DNA from: Anthoceros angustus
Lineage: Eukaryota; Streptophyta; Anthocerotopsida; Anthocerotales; Anthocerotaceae
Assembly: GCA_010909165.1 (NCBI GenBank)
Contig: VJWM01000016.1
Location: 558,001 to 622,000, forward strand
Direction of reading: 5' to 3'
DNA length: 64,000 nucleotides
The position numbers and the translations under genes are program-made. Positions 1 to 11,072 of the stretch are shown here, one piece after another. Each line of letters opens with the position of its first letter. Position 1 is the stretch's first letter. Below the pieces are notes generated by a model that saw only the letters and a list, made by a program, of their open reading frames with translations, was not told the origin of the DNA and did not search any database.

Positions 1-345
1 AAGGCCAGGCCTGCAGCTTCAAGATTAGCTCCCTGCATCCCTCGAGGCTGGAAGTTCAGAAAATCTTGATTGCATGGCTCACCGGGGTACCCAACATGCA
101 AAATCTTACAAAGCGGCAAAACTGTTCTGGATATGTCCATTCGAAATCGTACATAGTGGCAAAACTGTTCTGGATACGTTCCAGACAAAAAGCTGCATCC
201 TTCGTAGGAACCTTGGGTGTCCGCTAGATACCTGCACAGACTACACAGTACTAGTCTAGAGCGCGAATAACAATTGCAAGCCAAGCCACACAGCCACAGG
301 TCTGCAGATTAGCAGCTCTGCCGGAGGCTCACACAGCCACAGATT
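1..345. other. Unassigned left edge
   Basis: No gene recognised. A short phrase around GGCAAAACTGTTCTGGATA occurs twice (about 114 and 158), a small local duplication. The short open frames here match no family I know. Confidence 0.3.
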
Positions 346-1330
346 TTACGACAAGCTAGAACTAAATTTGCAAATCCGCTCTCGTCTTGCTACAAGCTTG
401 CACAGGGGCTTTTCAGAAGGCAGGCCAGAGTAAGTAACATCGGTAGCCAAACTCGGGCCCTCCTGCTCCATTTGTCCATACACAACAATCGCCTCATAAA
501 TGTCCCAGACCTTGCTGTAGATTATAGACCCAGCAATCTGCAGGGCATTCCATGACGGTACCACATCCTGTGTTGGCCGGCCAAGCTGTCAAAAACCTGG
601 CGTGCATCCTCGCTCCACTTCACCACATTTTCGCATACAATCTCATGTGCACCAGACAGGTGGCCACCACGTGCTACGTAACGTCATCCAGCAGTCCTCC
701 TTCGACAATCTATGAGTGCAGTTGCATGCCCTTCTGTAAGCTCCACCGCTGCTTCAAGCCCACAGGCCTTGTGACAAGCAAAAGTAACATGGTTAGCCGA
801 AAGCAGGCCCTCCTGCTCCATTTGTCCATACACAACAAGCGCCTCTTGGCCCACTGGTCATTGCTGTTTAGTGCATACTCCATGTCGCCACATCCTTTGT
901 GGCCAAGCTGTCAAGACCCTGGCGTTGCATGCCCTTCTGCAAGCCACCCCTGCTTGGCTTCCACAGGCCTTCAGAAGGCAAGCCAACAAAATTAACATGG
1001 TCAGCCAAAATGAAGCCCTCCTGCTCCATTTTTCCATATCAGAACAGGCGCCTAGCCTCATATCCGAGCCCCTTGCTGGCCATACCCAGCTATTAGGGCA
1101 TTCCATGTCACCACACATCCTTTGTGGCCAAATTGTCAAAAACCTGGCGTGCATCTTTCAATTCACCACACTTCGCATACATGTCCACCGGGCAGTTGCC
1201 CACCACTACTACGTAACGTCATCCAGCAAACTAGTCCGCTTTCGACCATCCGCTGAGAGTGCAGCTGCCCTTCTGTAAGGCGCCAGTGCTTGCATAGGGC
1301 CTCAGAAGGCAGGCAAGCAAGCACAAGTCC
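346..1330 (-). pseudogene. PLS-type PPR protein pseudogene (fragment)
   Basis: Read on the minus strand, several frames carry decayed pentatricopeptide repeats. From 1330 downward there is a segment like 'ASTGALQKG' (about 1300), then 'KMHARFLTIWPQRM', the decayed form of the usual 'ARxVFDxM..KDVVTWNALI' block, then 'NSWVWPARG' and 'MEKWSRRASFW', matching 'AGYGQQGLG..A..VYGQMEQEG'. The block recurs at about 300-bp spacing (about 1100, 900, 560), as expected for tandem P-L-S repeats. Frameshifts and stops fall in every repeat, so no functional protein can be made. Intact relatives bind organellar RNA and act in editing or processing. The family resembles the decayed PPR copy at 20.3-21.4 kb, which is on the opposite strand. 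Confidence 0.7.
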
Positions 1331-2364
1331 CCACTACCTACCTGCACTAACCCACAGCCTTCAGAGCAGCAAGACCAGGGTTTGGTGGACTGACCAGGCC
1401 ACGGTGAATGGCAGTGCCCACAAAGCTGCTGAACAGCGGGCATCTAGCTGTGCTCAGAACCTGGCAAAATACTACAGGATAGCAAGGCTGGACTGCACCT
1501 GGAGAAAGTACCATTGGCACCTGCACCGGAGAATGTAGAATTGCCACCTGCAACCTTCTTCCACGCATGGTCATTATGCTTGACTTCGAGCTCCTAAGGT
1601 AAGCTGATGAAGAAGAAAGTGCCACCACGTCATACCACGTCGCAGGCCTCCAACAGGTGGCAGTCACTGACACGCATAGCTGCATCTCCATGGACAACTG
1701 TGTCCTGCCCCCAGACTTGCCGAACATGATGAGAGCTCGTGTCAGCACCTCATGTAAGAAGTCCAGGCTCGGCGATGAGCTCCCTCGCTTTCCAGAAGAT
1801 GCCCTTCCTTTTCTTTTCTGGTGTAGTAGTTTACATCCATGTGGGAATTGAACTAGAACTGAGCCCCCATCTCTCATTTTCCATATGTTGTACTTGATGG
1901 TCCATTACATGGAAAATGCACCATAAGTGTTTAGGTAATAATAATTTTTCAAGAGAAAAATAAATATTAACATCATTCAGTCTTCCTTGGTTAAACACAA
2001 AGTTGATATATATCAAATACACACACATATGTGTGCATTGTCAAGTGTGTGTTATTCTTTAGATTTAGGATTGTTTATTGTATAAAGTGTAAATTTGAGT
2101 GTTTAAGGAAAGAGACGTTGTCTACCTCAAGAGACAGCTATTTATTGTTTATGATGTGTTTCTCAGTCTGCATGACATCCTTATGCAGGCTTCTTGCTCG
2201 TACTCGATTCCTCCTCCTCGTGAGAGATGGATGCAGAAGACCTCCCCTTCCACTCCTTTATAAGCTTCTACATTAGCTTCAGAAGATCATGAGGCGGCTC
2301 ACCCTCAACTTCTTTTGAAACAATAGGAGTGAGCGGAATCCCAGTAGAATCTACCAACAGCTGC
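1331..2364. other. Unassigned intergenic stretch
   Basis: I see no gene. Composition shifts from mixed (to about 1860) to AT-rich (1880-2150). Small open frames on both strands look like chance frames. Confidence 0.4.
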
Positions 2365-2530
2365 CACTACAAGAATAGAGTGGCTTTTACAATGAGTATT
2401 ACAATGTACTTTACGACATTATTTAATAACCTATTGTAAATCAGAACGTTGTAGTGGATGCGGCCCCAATACATTATAAATACGTAAATATTTGTGCCAC
2501 CTTTTGTTGTAAAGGTAAAGACCCATTGTA
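2365..2530 (+). mobile_element. CACTA-like transposon terminus (possible)
   Basis: At 2365 the sequence reads CACTACAAGAAT, close to the conserved terminal inverted repeat of plant CACTA (En/Spm) elements. It is followed by many short direct and inverted motifs of the type TTTACAAT / ATTGTAAA / TTGTAAAG, including an inverted GTTGTAGTG near 2448. Dense subterminal motifs of this kind are typical of CACTA ends. I could not find the opposite terminus or a 3-bp target duplication, so this may be a truncated end or a small non-autonomous derivative. Confidence 0.35.
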
Positions 2531-2630
2531 AATTAGGTTCGGTGATACATCACCATGCCACATCACCTTCCCCCGTCACATTAGCAGATCATAATGATGG
2601 CCAAGAAATAACAACATAATTAAAAACAGG

Positions 2631-3378
2631 CATGTTATTATATAATTTATAACAAATACAACGACAAGCCCTACAATGTCAACAAAGAACAGCTTCTACA
2701 ATGATATTTACCACACAAATTACAACATCTATTACAGTTAATTATAATAAATGATAATTATTACTTAAATATATTAAATATATTATATAATTTTAATACT
2801 ATAATTTAATTAGTTTTAATTAATAATTAAATTTTAATAAATTTTAAATAATCATAAGAGCGTGCAAGGCGTTAATTACAACACGGATTATAAATGTTGT
2901 GCACATCGTCTAGCTAGTGCTTGAAAAACCCCGATTGACTCCTAAGACACATGTACATCACTAGAAGGGCGACCACATAGGATCCTTAAAGCTCTCCATA
3001 GCGCATGTTATTATATAATTTATAACAAATACAACGACAAGCCCTACAATGTCAACAAAACGACTTCTACAATGATATTTACCACACAAATTACAACATC
3101 TATTACAGTTAATTATAATAAATGATAATTATTACTTAAATATATTAAATATATTATATAATTTTAATACTATAATTTAATTAGTTTTAATTAATAATTA
3201 AATTTTAATAAATTTTAAATAATCATAAGAGCGTGCAAGAGCGTTAATTACAACACGGATTATAAATGTTGTGCACATCGTCTAGCTAGTGCTTGAAAAA
3301 CCCTGATTGACTCCTAAGACACATGTACATCACTAGAAGGGCGACCACATAACAGATCCTTAAAGCTCTCCATAAGCG
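2631..3378. repeat. 373-bp AT-rich tandem duplication
   Basis: Two nearly identical head-to-tail copies: copy 1 begins CATGTTATTATATAA at 2631 and copy 2 begins with the same words at 3004. The two differ by a few small indels. A third copy starts at 3379 but diverges after six bases. There is no coding content. It adjoins the CACTA-like terminus and may be part of the same element. Confidence 0.85.
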
Positions 3379-4599
3379 CATGTTGAAAGATTTGTTATCT
3401 GCCATGACAAGCCAACAGTGGCCGATTGGCAAAGAAGCGCAGCAAACCTCGCAAATGACATGCAAATGAGAAATCTCATCAACATAAAAAACAAGAACAT
3501 GTAGCTACTTACCAGTGCCCTTGCTTCCTGGAAAACCGAGGACAACAAAACGCACTATGCACATTGCATAACAAGGCCATCACTCACAGAAAACGTTAAA
3601 TTACAGCCCTCCAATAAAATCCTTAGGCAGGCTTGCAAACTAAAATGACAAAAACGAATGAAAATCATACCAGCTGAAGGCCACACTCTGGTTGTGATAG
3701 CAATGTAGCTGCCACCTCTACCAAATTACCCAGAAGGCAGATGCTTGACGGAAAACCCAGAGCTATATCATGAAGGTAGGACATTATGGTAAAGAAGATG
3801 CCAACTAGTGGACTCAGAAAGCCCAAAGGTCATAACTTACACACGCCTGATACAACCCCAATAAGTGACAAAATGACCGTTTAGATTCACTTCCAATCCA
3901 CAGTCAAGAGCTTCACGAACTACTAGGAGCCTGATAGAAGGGTTTTCTGCAAAGTACCTCCTTCAAAGAAAGACAGTGCTGCCATAGCCATGGGACATTC
4001 AAAATGACGCAAGAAACAAATCGGTCAAAATATATCTTCACCAAAAAGCAACAAACTTTGCCATTATCTAGCAATGGATTTTTGCAGGGAATAGGCAATG
4101 GAACTTGATGTAGTTTATTGTAAGAGGAGGCGCAACACTAGAGTCCTAGCCTCCATCGCCCAGCACATGTAGCTCACTCCAGCCGCCACAATAGTATTGC
4201 AACAATTCCCGAGTGGAGCAGGTGGCCATTTTCCATCGCTCCCCTCGCATTCAGTGCTTGCGCTTGCTTTTCAAAGATGCTGCCTATTTTCGAAGGCATC
4301 CACCCGAGCTTGTGATACCGTCATTAGAAGTTGAGTTTATTAAGCTTTGGTAATCAACCTTACTAAATTCATTGCATCAATCACGTTAACTATGTTATAA
4401 TACAATGTTGCATGACAAGGCTTAAGAAATAAACAAGTTTGCGCATCTACAACTTTTGACTCATTTTGCACAAACAAGCTTGCACATTGCCATGTTGGGT
4501 GCCCAAACTTGTTTGCACACTCATCTCGTTCTTTCCGTTTTTTAAGAGAAACGCTTGTATGGGATGAATGACGGATATGCGGAAATAGCGTGTAACTAA
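3379..4599. other. Unassigned stretch
   Basis: No gene or repeat recognised. Open frames of 60-110 codons on the minus strand (around 3360-3548 and 3913-4098) show no familiar motif. Confidence 0.35.
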
Positions 4600-4893
4600 C
4601 GGTTCTGATGGTATAAATGCATTCTCCTCTCCGTCTACAGTCCATTCTCATCCTTAAGCACTGTCGCAGCTGCATACTGCGAGTTACATAATCAAAGCAG
4701 CCCTAGCTTGACAAGCTCTTGGCATCGATTCTCAACCACATCCCACTCATCCTTGCTGAGTCTGTGCCTCTTGCGGAGCACTGGTTCATCCGTGGTCAAT
4801 TCTATATGGAACTTCCCCTTGGTATACTTCCTCATCTCCGCAAGTGTGAAAGTAAACACATGTCGCGATGCCACCAGCAAATTCTTCAACTAA
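4600..4893 (-). pseudogene. Ty3/gypsy reverse transcriptase, N-terminal remnant
   Basis: The minus-strand frame 4893-4692 holds 'HVFTFTLAEMRKYTKGKFHI' followed by 'DEWDVVENRCQELVKLGLL'. This is the characteristic start of the Ty3/gypsy reverse transcriptase: '..F..TLEEM..Y.KGKFHI' and then an '..ELL..GLI' helix. After a disruption the next conserved block, an 'AAATVLKDENG' stretch followed by 'TERRM', is seen at about 4675-4600 with an in-frame stop. The catalytic YxDD region, RNase H and integrase are not recognisable further on, so the element is truncated. The methyltransferase domain lies about 180 bp upstream on the same strand and probably belonged to the same polyprotein. Confidence 0.7.
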
Positions 4894-5074
4894 CACCATT
4901 GATTACTCTTCAACTCGACGCCTGTCAACCACTCATGTGGCTGTGGCTCGGATGGCTTGCACGCTTCCTCTACGTGCTCACTCTCCTTGCCCTCCAAACT
5001 TGCATTCTCCCCTTAAGATGCGAGTGCTGGAATGTCCTTTACCCACTGAACTTAACCCTGCTTTCTTCTGGCTT

Positions 5075-6030
5075 CAAAGTTGGTAAGCAACTCCAGCGCT
5101 GAACAACCAGGTCATCATGTTCATGTCAAATGTGCCCAAGCAATCGACACCATTCCTTCTCGGTCACTCACGGTATCTTCGTGGCTTCGATAGCAAATCC
5201 CATAGCCAACTCCCTCTCTGTGGCTGTTGGCTCCCTCAAGGCCTCGCCATGTCTTGCCACCACAACGTCAGGGCCATGGTTCATGAAGCCGTAGTACTTG
5301 GACTTGGACACAAAGGTAAACCAAGCCGCCATGGGGTGTCCAAGTGTGTTCACAAGGAAGTGTAGCAACTTGTTAGTCTTGATGCCTTGGTGGGCATGCC
5401 TTCCCGATGCTAGCACATCTTTGACAACATGATCAGGTCGCTTGGTGAACGGCCTCGTAGACTTCAGATGTTCGAAGGGAGCAAGGTTAGTCCACATAGA
5501 CCTCAACCTATGAGCCCTCGAACCAAATTGAGCTGCATCTAACAGCAGCTCTTGACCAACACTCCTCGGATCATGCCAAAGTCCTCTTGGACTTGCTTCT
5601 TCACGCTCATGCATACTGGCATATTCTCCTACATGTATCTACAAAGCCTTTCATGCCCTTTGTGGATCAAGCGCAAGATCCTCATCAGGTCATAGAACAG
5701 TGTTGTTCGTGGGTCCTTCAGACCCTGATCCTGCCTACAGAGGAGAATCCTCGACACTCCCAACCTGCAATCACGAGGTCCACTGGTTGCCCAAGACAAC
5801 TCAAATGGGACAACCCTATCATGCAAACGTTCATTGACAACGCCTTTTTGTAATCCTTCAATGACTCCCACGTCAGAAGGTTGAGGTACTCCCCCATCAA
5901 GTCTTTCACGCGCTTCTGTGACACAATCCTAGCTTTCAGTTCCGGGTCACAATGCACGTGTCTTCATACTTTGATGCCATATTTCAGCACTGCTTCCAAA
6001 CCATGATGCCTCCAAAGCTTCTATCGGCAC
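5075..6030 (-). pseudogene. Cytosine-5 DNA methyltransferase domain of a retroelement (decayed)
   Basis: On the minus strand the conserved C5-methyltransferase motifs appear in canonical order across shifting frames. Motif I: 'FGGI' (6001-6016), then 'GLEAVLK.GI' in another frame. Motif IV: 'AGWECRGFS' (5742-5768), keeping the catalytic Cys (codon 5754-5756) but with Glu in place of the usual Pro before it. Motif VI: 'ENMP' (5617-5628). Motif VIII: 'QFGSRAHRLR' (5501-5530) followed by 'WTNL'. Motif IX: 'REPTATERELAMGF' (5195-5236). A motif X-like 'LGTFDMNMM' lies at about 5115-5141. Several frameshifts and in-frame stops make it inactive. The RxR..WTNL spacing is reminiscent of the DNMT3/DRM arm. 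Because gypsy reverse transcriptase follows on the same strand, I read it as a domain captured by an LTR retrotransposon, not a host gene. Confidence 0.68.
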
Positions 6031-6034
6031 TAGG

Positions 6035-6109
6035 CTATCTTCCTATCTTCCCGAGGTTGCTATCTTCCTATCTTCCCGAGGTTGCTATCTTCCTATCTTC
6101 CCGAGGTTG
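6035..6109. repeat. 25-bp x 3 tandem repeat
   Basis: Three perfect copies of CTATCTTCCTATCTTCCCGAGGTTG at 6035-6059, 6060-6084 and 6085-6109, directly upstream (minus-strand sense) of motif I of the retroelement methyltransferase domain. Confidence 0.95.
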
Positions 6110-6632
6110 CCATGTGAGTACCTGAACCTTTAAATCACAAACATCTTGAACTTACAATTCTCGGACACATGTCCTCTTGCAGTGGGAGCACGCTTGACCT
6201 TGCCTTGCTTGGGGAGTTGTAAGTTTCAATTAAGGAGATTAAGGTTGTGTGCGTGAGAACCCCCCCCTTTATCTTAAAAGGAAAGCTGGTTTGTACTGCG
6301 CATGAATTAACTAGATACTCGATGTTATACACTGAACAAAGACACCATGGGCATGCCTATCCATGAGCAGAGCATGCGTATTGAGCTGCCCGCTCGTCTT
6401 CCCGTAACACGAAAACTGTACAAAGAATGCACCTAGAAGTCGTCTAGCTGATTCTACTAGCCACAAAACATGGTAGGAAGAACAACTAGTGGTGTTGGGT
6501 TTCCACCAAATCCAAACATTGAGACCAAGCTACCATGGCAGCCCCGACAGCAGGTTCCACCTGCATGTTCCACCTCATTTGATGTGAGAACAGTGAAAGA
6601 GCAAAAGCTTCATGAACAATGCGACCCTTTGA

Positions 6633-8247
6633 TTAAAAGCATATGACCTTGGGTGAGATTGGCTGTGCCCCGGGGAACTCCTCACAGATGCTGCGAACAA
6701 GAGGTTTCCTCAGGTCCCAATCATCCTCGTTTTCCAAGACTCCACCAACCATAACCAGTGGAAACGATTCCTTACCATCTGCCCACCACCCACATATCAA
6801 AACCACACATCAACCACAAACCAGACACAGGAAACTAGCTCAGCACCATTATTGAATCATAGCATCAAAGAATAATACCTGCCCCACCCAGACGAAGGGC
6901 TTTCACAACAGCCCGCACAGTATTCACAAGCTCCTGTACAGCGTCACCCAACACGCTGATTGCAACTACATCACCTGCTGCCGCACACCGTTTCACAGTG
7001 GGCACCAGTGCAGCTACACGAGCCCATGAAGAGTCTGCATAAGCCCAGCTGCTCAGCCTCAAGTTAGGACATACACTGCATTTATACATTAAAGAACATG
7101 AAACGAGAAACTGACAGGCACCCGGTATGGTCTACACGATTGTGCAAAATTCCCTAACTTACCCAATGAGATCGTCAGCTGCTCGAAGATGAAGCTTGTC
7201 AAGAATAGCAGCCTTCAAGGCAGTTGATGGGCCTCTTCCATCATGTGCCCTCATAATTGCAGCTAAAGCCTGTTGACCTATGGCATATCCGCTAACACCA
7301 GTCACAACATATTTCAGTCCCAGACCATGAAGCAAATAGTTGGCGAATTGCGATGACATGGGTCTCAAGTACTACTGACCTGCCCTTATCCCCAAGCAAG
7401 GGTCCATTACCCGCAGCTCGAGCCTGCCTACCATCATCAGTAAAGCCTACAGCAATTGTGCCAGTGCCAGATATGAGGACACAACCATGTATGTGACCAC
7501 CAGTCCCGCTGGCCAAAGCAGCTACAGAATCATTGTATACCGAGAGATCGACACTCAAGGGGAAAATCTCCCTGCACATGACAAACCCTGAGCAGTTAGT
7601 TGTGACTCCAACATCTGCTCTCCCTTTGTCCATACACATGCACAAGCAGACATAGAGCCTAGAAGCTATAATAGACTGAAGGGAAGACAAAATACCAGCT
7701 GCCATCAGGTCCAGGGCAGCATCAAGTACGATAAACACACCTAAGCCATGATAGTACACGTTTTGCATCGCAGGGTCGGTCAACACCAGCAAGAGACAAG
7801 CACACAGCTTGCACCACAGACCGGGGAACATTTGCCTGACGCAATGCTCCGGCCATGGCCTGCTCTATAGCCTTTCTCGATGCTTCCTCTGTGGGCGGCA
7901 ACACAGAAGATAAAAATGAGACATGCCCAAGCAGAAATCTTCAACTTCAGCAAAATCCACACAAAAAAACCTGCTCAAAGCTCGAATTCCCCTCTCTCGA
8001 ACAGCAACATGTTATTTCTCCTACCTCCGACGCTGTTCTGGTTGGAGCTGCCACAAATTGCCCGCGCAAGAACTGGGGGAGGATCCCCGAGGAACAAGGG
8101 CAGCGGCACAGCCACGCAGACGCACACAGTCGAGGTGGCACCACCATCCACACCTAAAACCACGCCCTTCCGATGCTTGGCAGGATTCAGGTGCGACTCA
8201 AAGCCCCACACATCATCCTGCCCGGAATCCGTGCACTGCCCGGTCAT
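6633..8247 (-). CDS. NAGK: N-acetyl-D-glucosamine kinase (six exons)
   Basis: Phosphorylates N-acetylglucosamine (GlcNAc) salvaged from glycan turnover, feeding UDP-GlcNAc synthesis; expected in the cytosol. Exons: 8247-8025, 7888-7741, 7571-7380, 7291-7163, 7048-6879, 6778-6633. All introns are GT-AG and the joined frame is 1008 nt, 335 residues, close to animal NAGK length. The ATP/phosphate loop 'VDGGATST' is near residues 33-40, followed by 'SNQNSVGE'. Exon 3 has the second phosphate motif 'SGTGTIAVGF' and 'GDKGSGYAIG' across the exon 3/4 junction. 'RAHDGRGP' in exon 4 and 'MVGGVLE' in the last exon are also NAGK hallmarks. I chose the Met at 8247 because it gives a short, normal N-terminus; the frame stays open upstream to 8460. 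It is divergently oriented from the DUF212 gene. The only uncertainty is the exact start. Confidence 0.9.
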
Positions 8248-8985
8248 GGTCGCGGGCTGCTCCGTCAGCTTCTGCACGCACAAGGGAGCAAAAATACAGA
8301 TCCTGCTCCTCCCGAAAGCCCTGACATGGGGAGGCAGCCTGCTGTGCAGAATCAGGCCGTGGGTGGCAATATACGACAGTCCAAGAAAAGCTTCGTTGTG
8401 GAGAGCCAATTTGAATCCTACTCCCGATGGGACCATTCCAACCGGCCATAGACAAGACAAAGCGAGGTCAAAGCTCCATGCCTCGTCCCCGACCGCTCCC
8501 CCGCTTGCCCTAGATAGAATACAGTAACCCGGTTCCCCTCACACCATCAGCGTTGATGTTGCCTTCCTCGGGACTTCCCCAGCCGCTAAACTGTCTGTTT
8601 CCTGGTCCAACTGGCGGAGGCTCCAAATCGGCAAGAATCTGCCGCCTTCCCTGCCGCTGCTGCCGTCCCCGACCTGAGATCACACACTTCCTTACCCGCC
8701 GCATTTACTGGAATAGAAAAACACTTTATCCCCAACTGCAGTTAGGCTACGCATATACCGTCCGAGTCGACACTGTGTCATATGACATTCAGGGGATATG
8801 CCAGTGGCTGCTATGCAGGTTCCCTGCTCTGGACTCTGTTGCTGGGCGCTGCATTGCCGTGCACGAATTGCTGCGGTTGGATGTATCCTGCAAGGGAAGA
8901 TGAGGTGAGAGCGGGGCCACCATCGCATCGTTCTTATCGAGGGGCGGGTTGTGGAGCTGGTGCTCTTGGTAGGTAGGCAGACGGG
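8248..8985. promoter_or_regulatory. Intergenic region between divergent genes
   Basis: 738 bp separate the NAGK start (minus) from the DUF212 start (plus), so both promoters must lie here. I see no clear TATA box or named element. Open frames on both strands in this interval show no recognisable domain and I treat them as chance. Confidence 0.4.
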
Positions 8986-9909
8986 ATGGCCAACCTGGCT
9001 GTCAGTGTCCAGGGAGCGGCAACAGGAGCGGAGCTATGGGGGCTGGAGCAGGAGCAGGCCCAGGGCAGGGGCTCGCTGCCCTGCGTGCCCTGCCTCCAGG
9101 CGATGGCGATGCGCGCCTGGCCCCTGCCCCTGCCGGTGGTGCGCATTCTGCGCACATCGTGGCAGGAGCAGCAGCGTCGCCAGCGGCAGCACCTGGTGGC
9201 GGCTGGGTCTCGGAGGGTTGTTAGGTTTCGGAGGCGGAGTACGGGGGAGGAGAGCGCCGATTGGAAGAAGGAGGTGCGGGAGTCCCTGAGCAGGCAGGGG
9301 AGTCTGGGGCTGGCCCTGCTCAGCACGTCGGCTGTGGCCAAGAGCCACATCAGTCCCTTCATCGAGGCCCTGCGCCACAACCCTATCTTCATGTCCGGGA
9401 TGCTGGCCTGGGCGCTGGCGCAGACCTTGAAGGTGTTTACGACGTATTTCGTCGAGCGGAGGTGGGATTTGAAGATGTTGATGGGGTCCGGGGGAATGCC
9501 CTCGTCGCACTCCGCTCTGTGCATTGGGCTGACCACGTCCGTGGCACTTTGTCATGGCGTGAGCGACGCCCTCTTCCCTGTTTGCTTGGGATTCAGTCTC
9601 ATTGTCATGTACGACGCTACTGGAGTGAGACGGCATGCTGGGATGCAGGCTGAGGTGGGTTTCAGTCGCTTTTGGTTTTTCTGCGATTCGGGTTCCGGGT
9701 TTCCTGTTCCCAGGGTTTTACTGAACCCCGGTGGTTTTGTTCGACAGATACTGAACATAATTGTGGAGGATTTGTTCCAAGGCCATCCTATCAGTCAGAG
9801 GAAATTGAAAGAGCTGCTGGGGCACACGCCTTTGCAAGTAGCTGCAGGGGCGTGCCTGGGGATGCTGGTTGGGTATGCTTGCTCGCAGAGTTACATGATG
9901 GTTTCTTGA
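8986..9909 (+). CDS. DUF212 / acid phosphatase-vanadium haloperoxidase-related membrane protein
   Basis: The C-terminal two thirds match the DUF212 family: 'NPIFMSGMLAWALAQTLKVF', 'ERRWDLKMLMGSGGMPSSHS' (residues about 158-176), 'VMYDATGVRRHAG' and 'LKELLGHTPLQVAAGA'. The SGGMPSSH core resembles the phosphate-binding loop of PAP2-type phosphatases; substrate unknown. The first 110 residues are basic and Arg/Ser/Gln-rich, which could be a plastid transit peptide (plant members are often predicted plastidial). A 93-bp GT-AG intron is likely at 9655-9747: removing it joins 'HAGMQAE' to 'ILNIIVEDLF', restoring the family sequence and giving 276 residues. Since 93 is a multiple of 3, retention would add 31 residues without a frameshift. 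Several membrane helices are visible. Confidence 0.85.
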   Translation: MANLAVSVQGAATGAELWGLEQEQAQGRGSLPCVPCLQAMAMRAWPLPLPVVRILRTSWQEQQRRQRQHLVAAGSRRVVRFRRRSTGEESADWKKEVRESLSRQGSLGLALLSTSAVAKSHISPFIEALRHNPIFMSGMLAWALAQTLKVFTTYFVERRWDLKMLMGSGGMPSSHSALCIGLTTSVALCHGVSDALFPVCLGFSLIVMYDATGVRRHAGMQAEVGFSRFWFFCDSGSGFPVPRVLLNPGGFVRQILNIIVEDLFQGHPISQRKLKELLGHTPLQVAAGACLGMLVGYACSQSYMMVS

Positions 9910-11072
9910 CCCTTCCTGCCTCTCTATCCCTTTCTGACCTAATTACCTTAAATTCTGTACTAATTTGAAGTTGGTTTGAAATTGAACCTGCTATGGTAGT
10001 GCCATTTGAGCGCAGAGCCCAAGAAGGAGGAGGGCTTGGCTGTACATTGATTGATATTGTTGTACATTGTAGACTGATTCGTTAAAGCAGAAGAGCAGAC
10101 ACCTGCAAGGAGTCTAGGTGGTCAACAGCACCTGGGCTGTTCGTGTGTCCGCTGCCTGGCGAGTTTGATGAGAGTCTCCTGTGTCAGTGTGTGTAGAATG
10201 AACTGTCCACTTTCGTGCACTTGACTGTCGAGGACTACAGCAATGTACATTTCTTGGATGGCTTCAGGCTTTGAATGCACCAGGTTGAACTTGCAAACCA
10301 GTCTGAGGCTTCGGCCAAAGATTCAAACCAGTCTTGAATCGATTATCGGTCCATCCTGATTGATTGCCGTCATTCGAGACGGTGATTCCTCTTGAACAAA
10401 AAAGTCTCCCCAAGGAAAACAGGTTCTCCCGCTCTTTCAAGGTCCATCGAGAAACAGCGGCTACAATCTCTCTAATCTTGTCTGCTAAACAAGTTCCCTG
10501 TCACTGACGACATCCTGAGGGTCTCACCGACCACTAAAATACAAACTTGTGAAGGACAGTCGGACAGACATCTGATGGCAATATTTCAGAAAATTAGATT
10601 ATCCCACACCGGAGAGACCAAGGTCAGACCTGGAAGGACCTGCAGTTATGCCAAACTGCCTGCTACAGGGGATGGAGGTTGATGTGTTGGAACGGCGCTA
10701 TGTTCTTAATACTGTATAGCTGCTTACCTCTACATACAGCATCCAGATGGTGAGGCTGAAGCCTTGAGAAGCACCTTCACAAAGGTTCTTCACCAAAGTC
10801 GAGCAGTGACAAGTGTTATGCTCACCCACAACGGGCGCAGCGTGAGTGTGTTAATTCCCCTATCGTTTTCAGCCGCTACAATGGTACGGGGATGGAACTG
10901 TTCTCGGATCCTTTTTAGTCATGCACAGGTGATGATATGTGATTCAACTCAGAAATTGTCATACAGATGTTGCCAGTCAGAGTAGGCCTCTCATGCGGAA
11001 GGGCTTTACCTGTCGTGTCGTCTGCGTGAGTCCATGTGTCCAGGTTTGTTGCATGGAGGTACGCGTTCATCT
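9910..11072. other. 3' region and unassigned intergenic DNA
   Basis: Probably holds the DUF212 3' UTR. I see no gene; the open frame at 10764-10985 has no recognisable domain. Confidence 0.4.

Noticed and set aside
8934-9636. Two 200-codon frames antisense to the DUF212 gene
   Set aside because: Sense strand matches DUF212 throughout; the antisense frames are compositional shadows.
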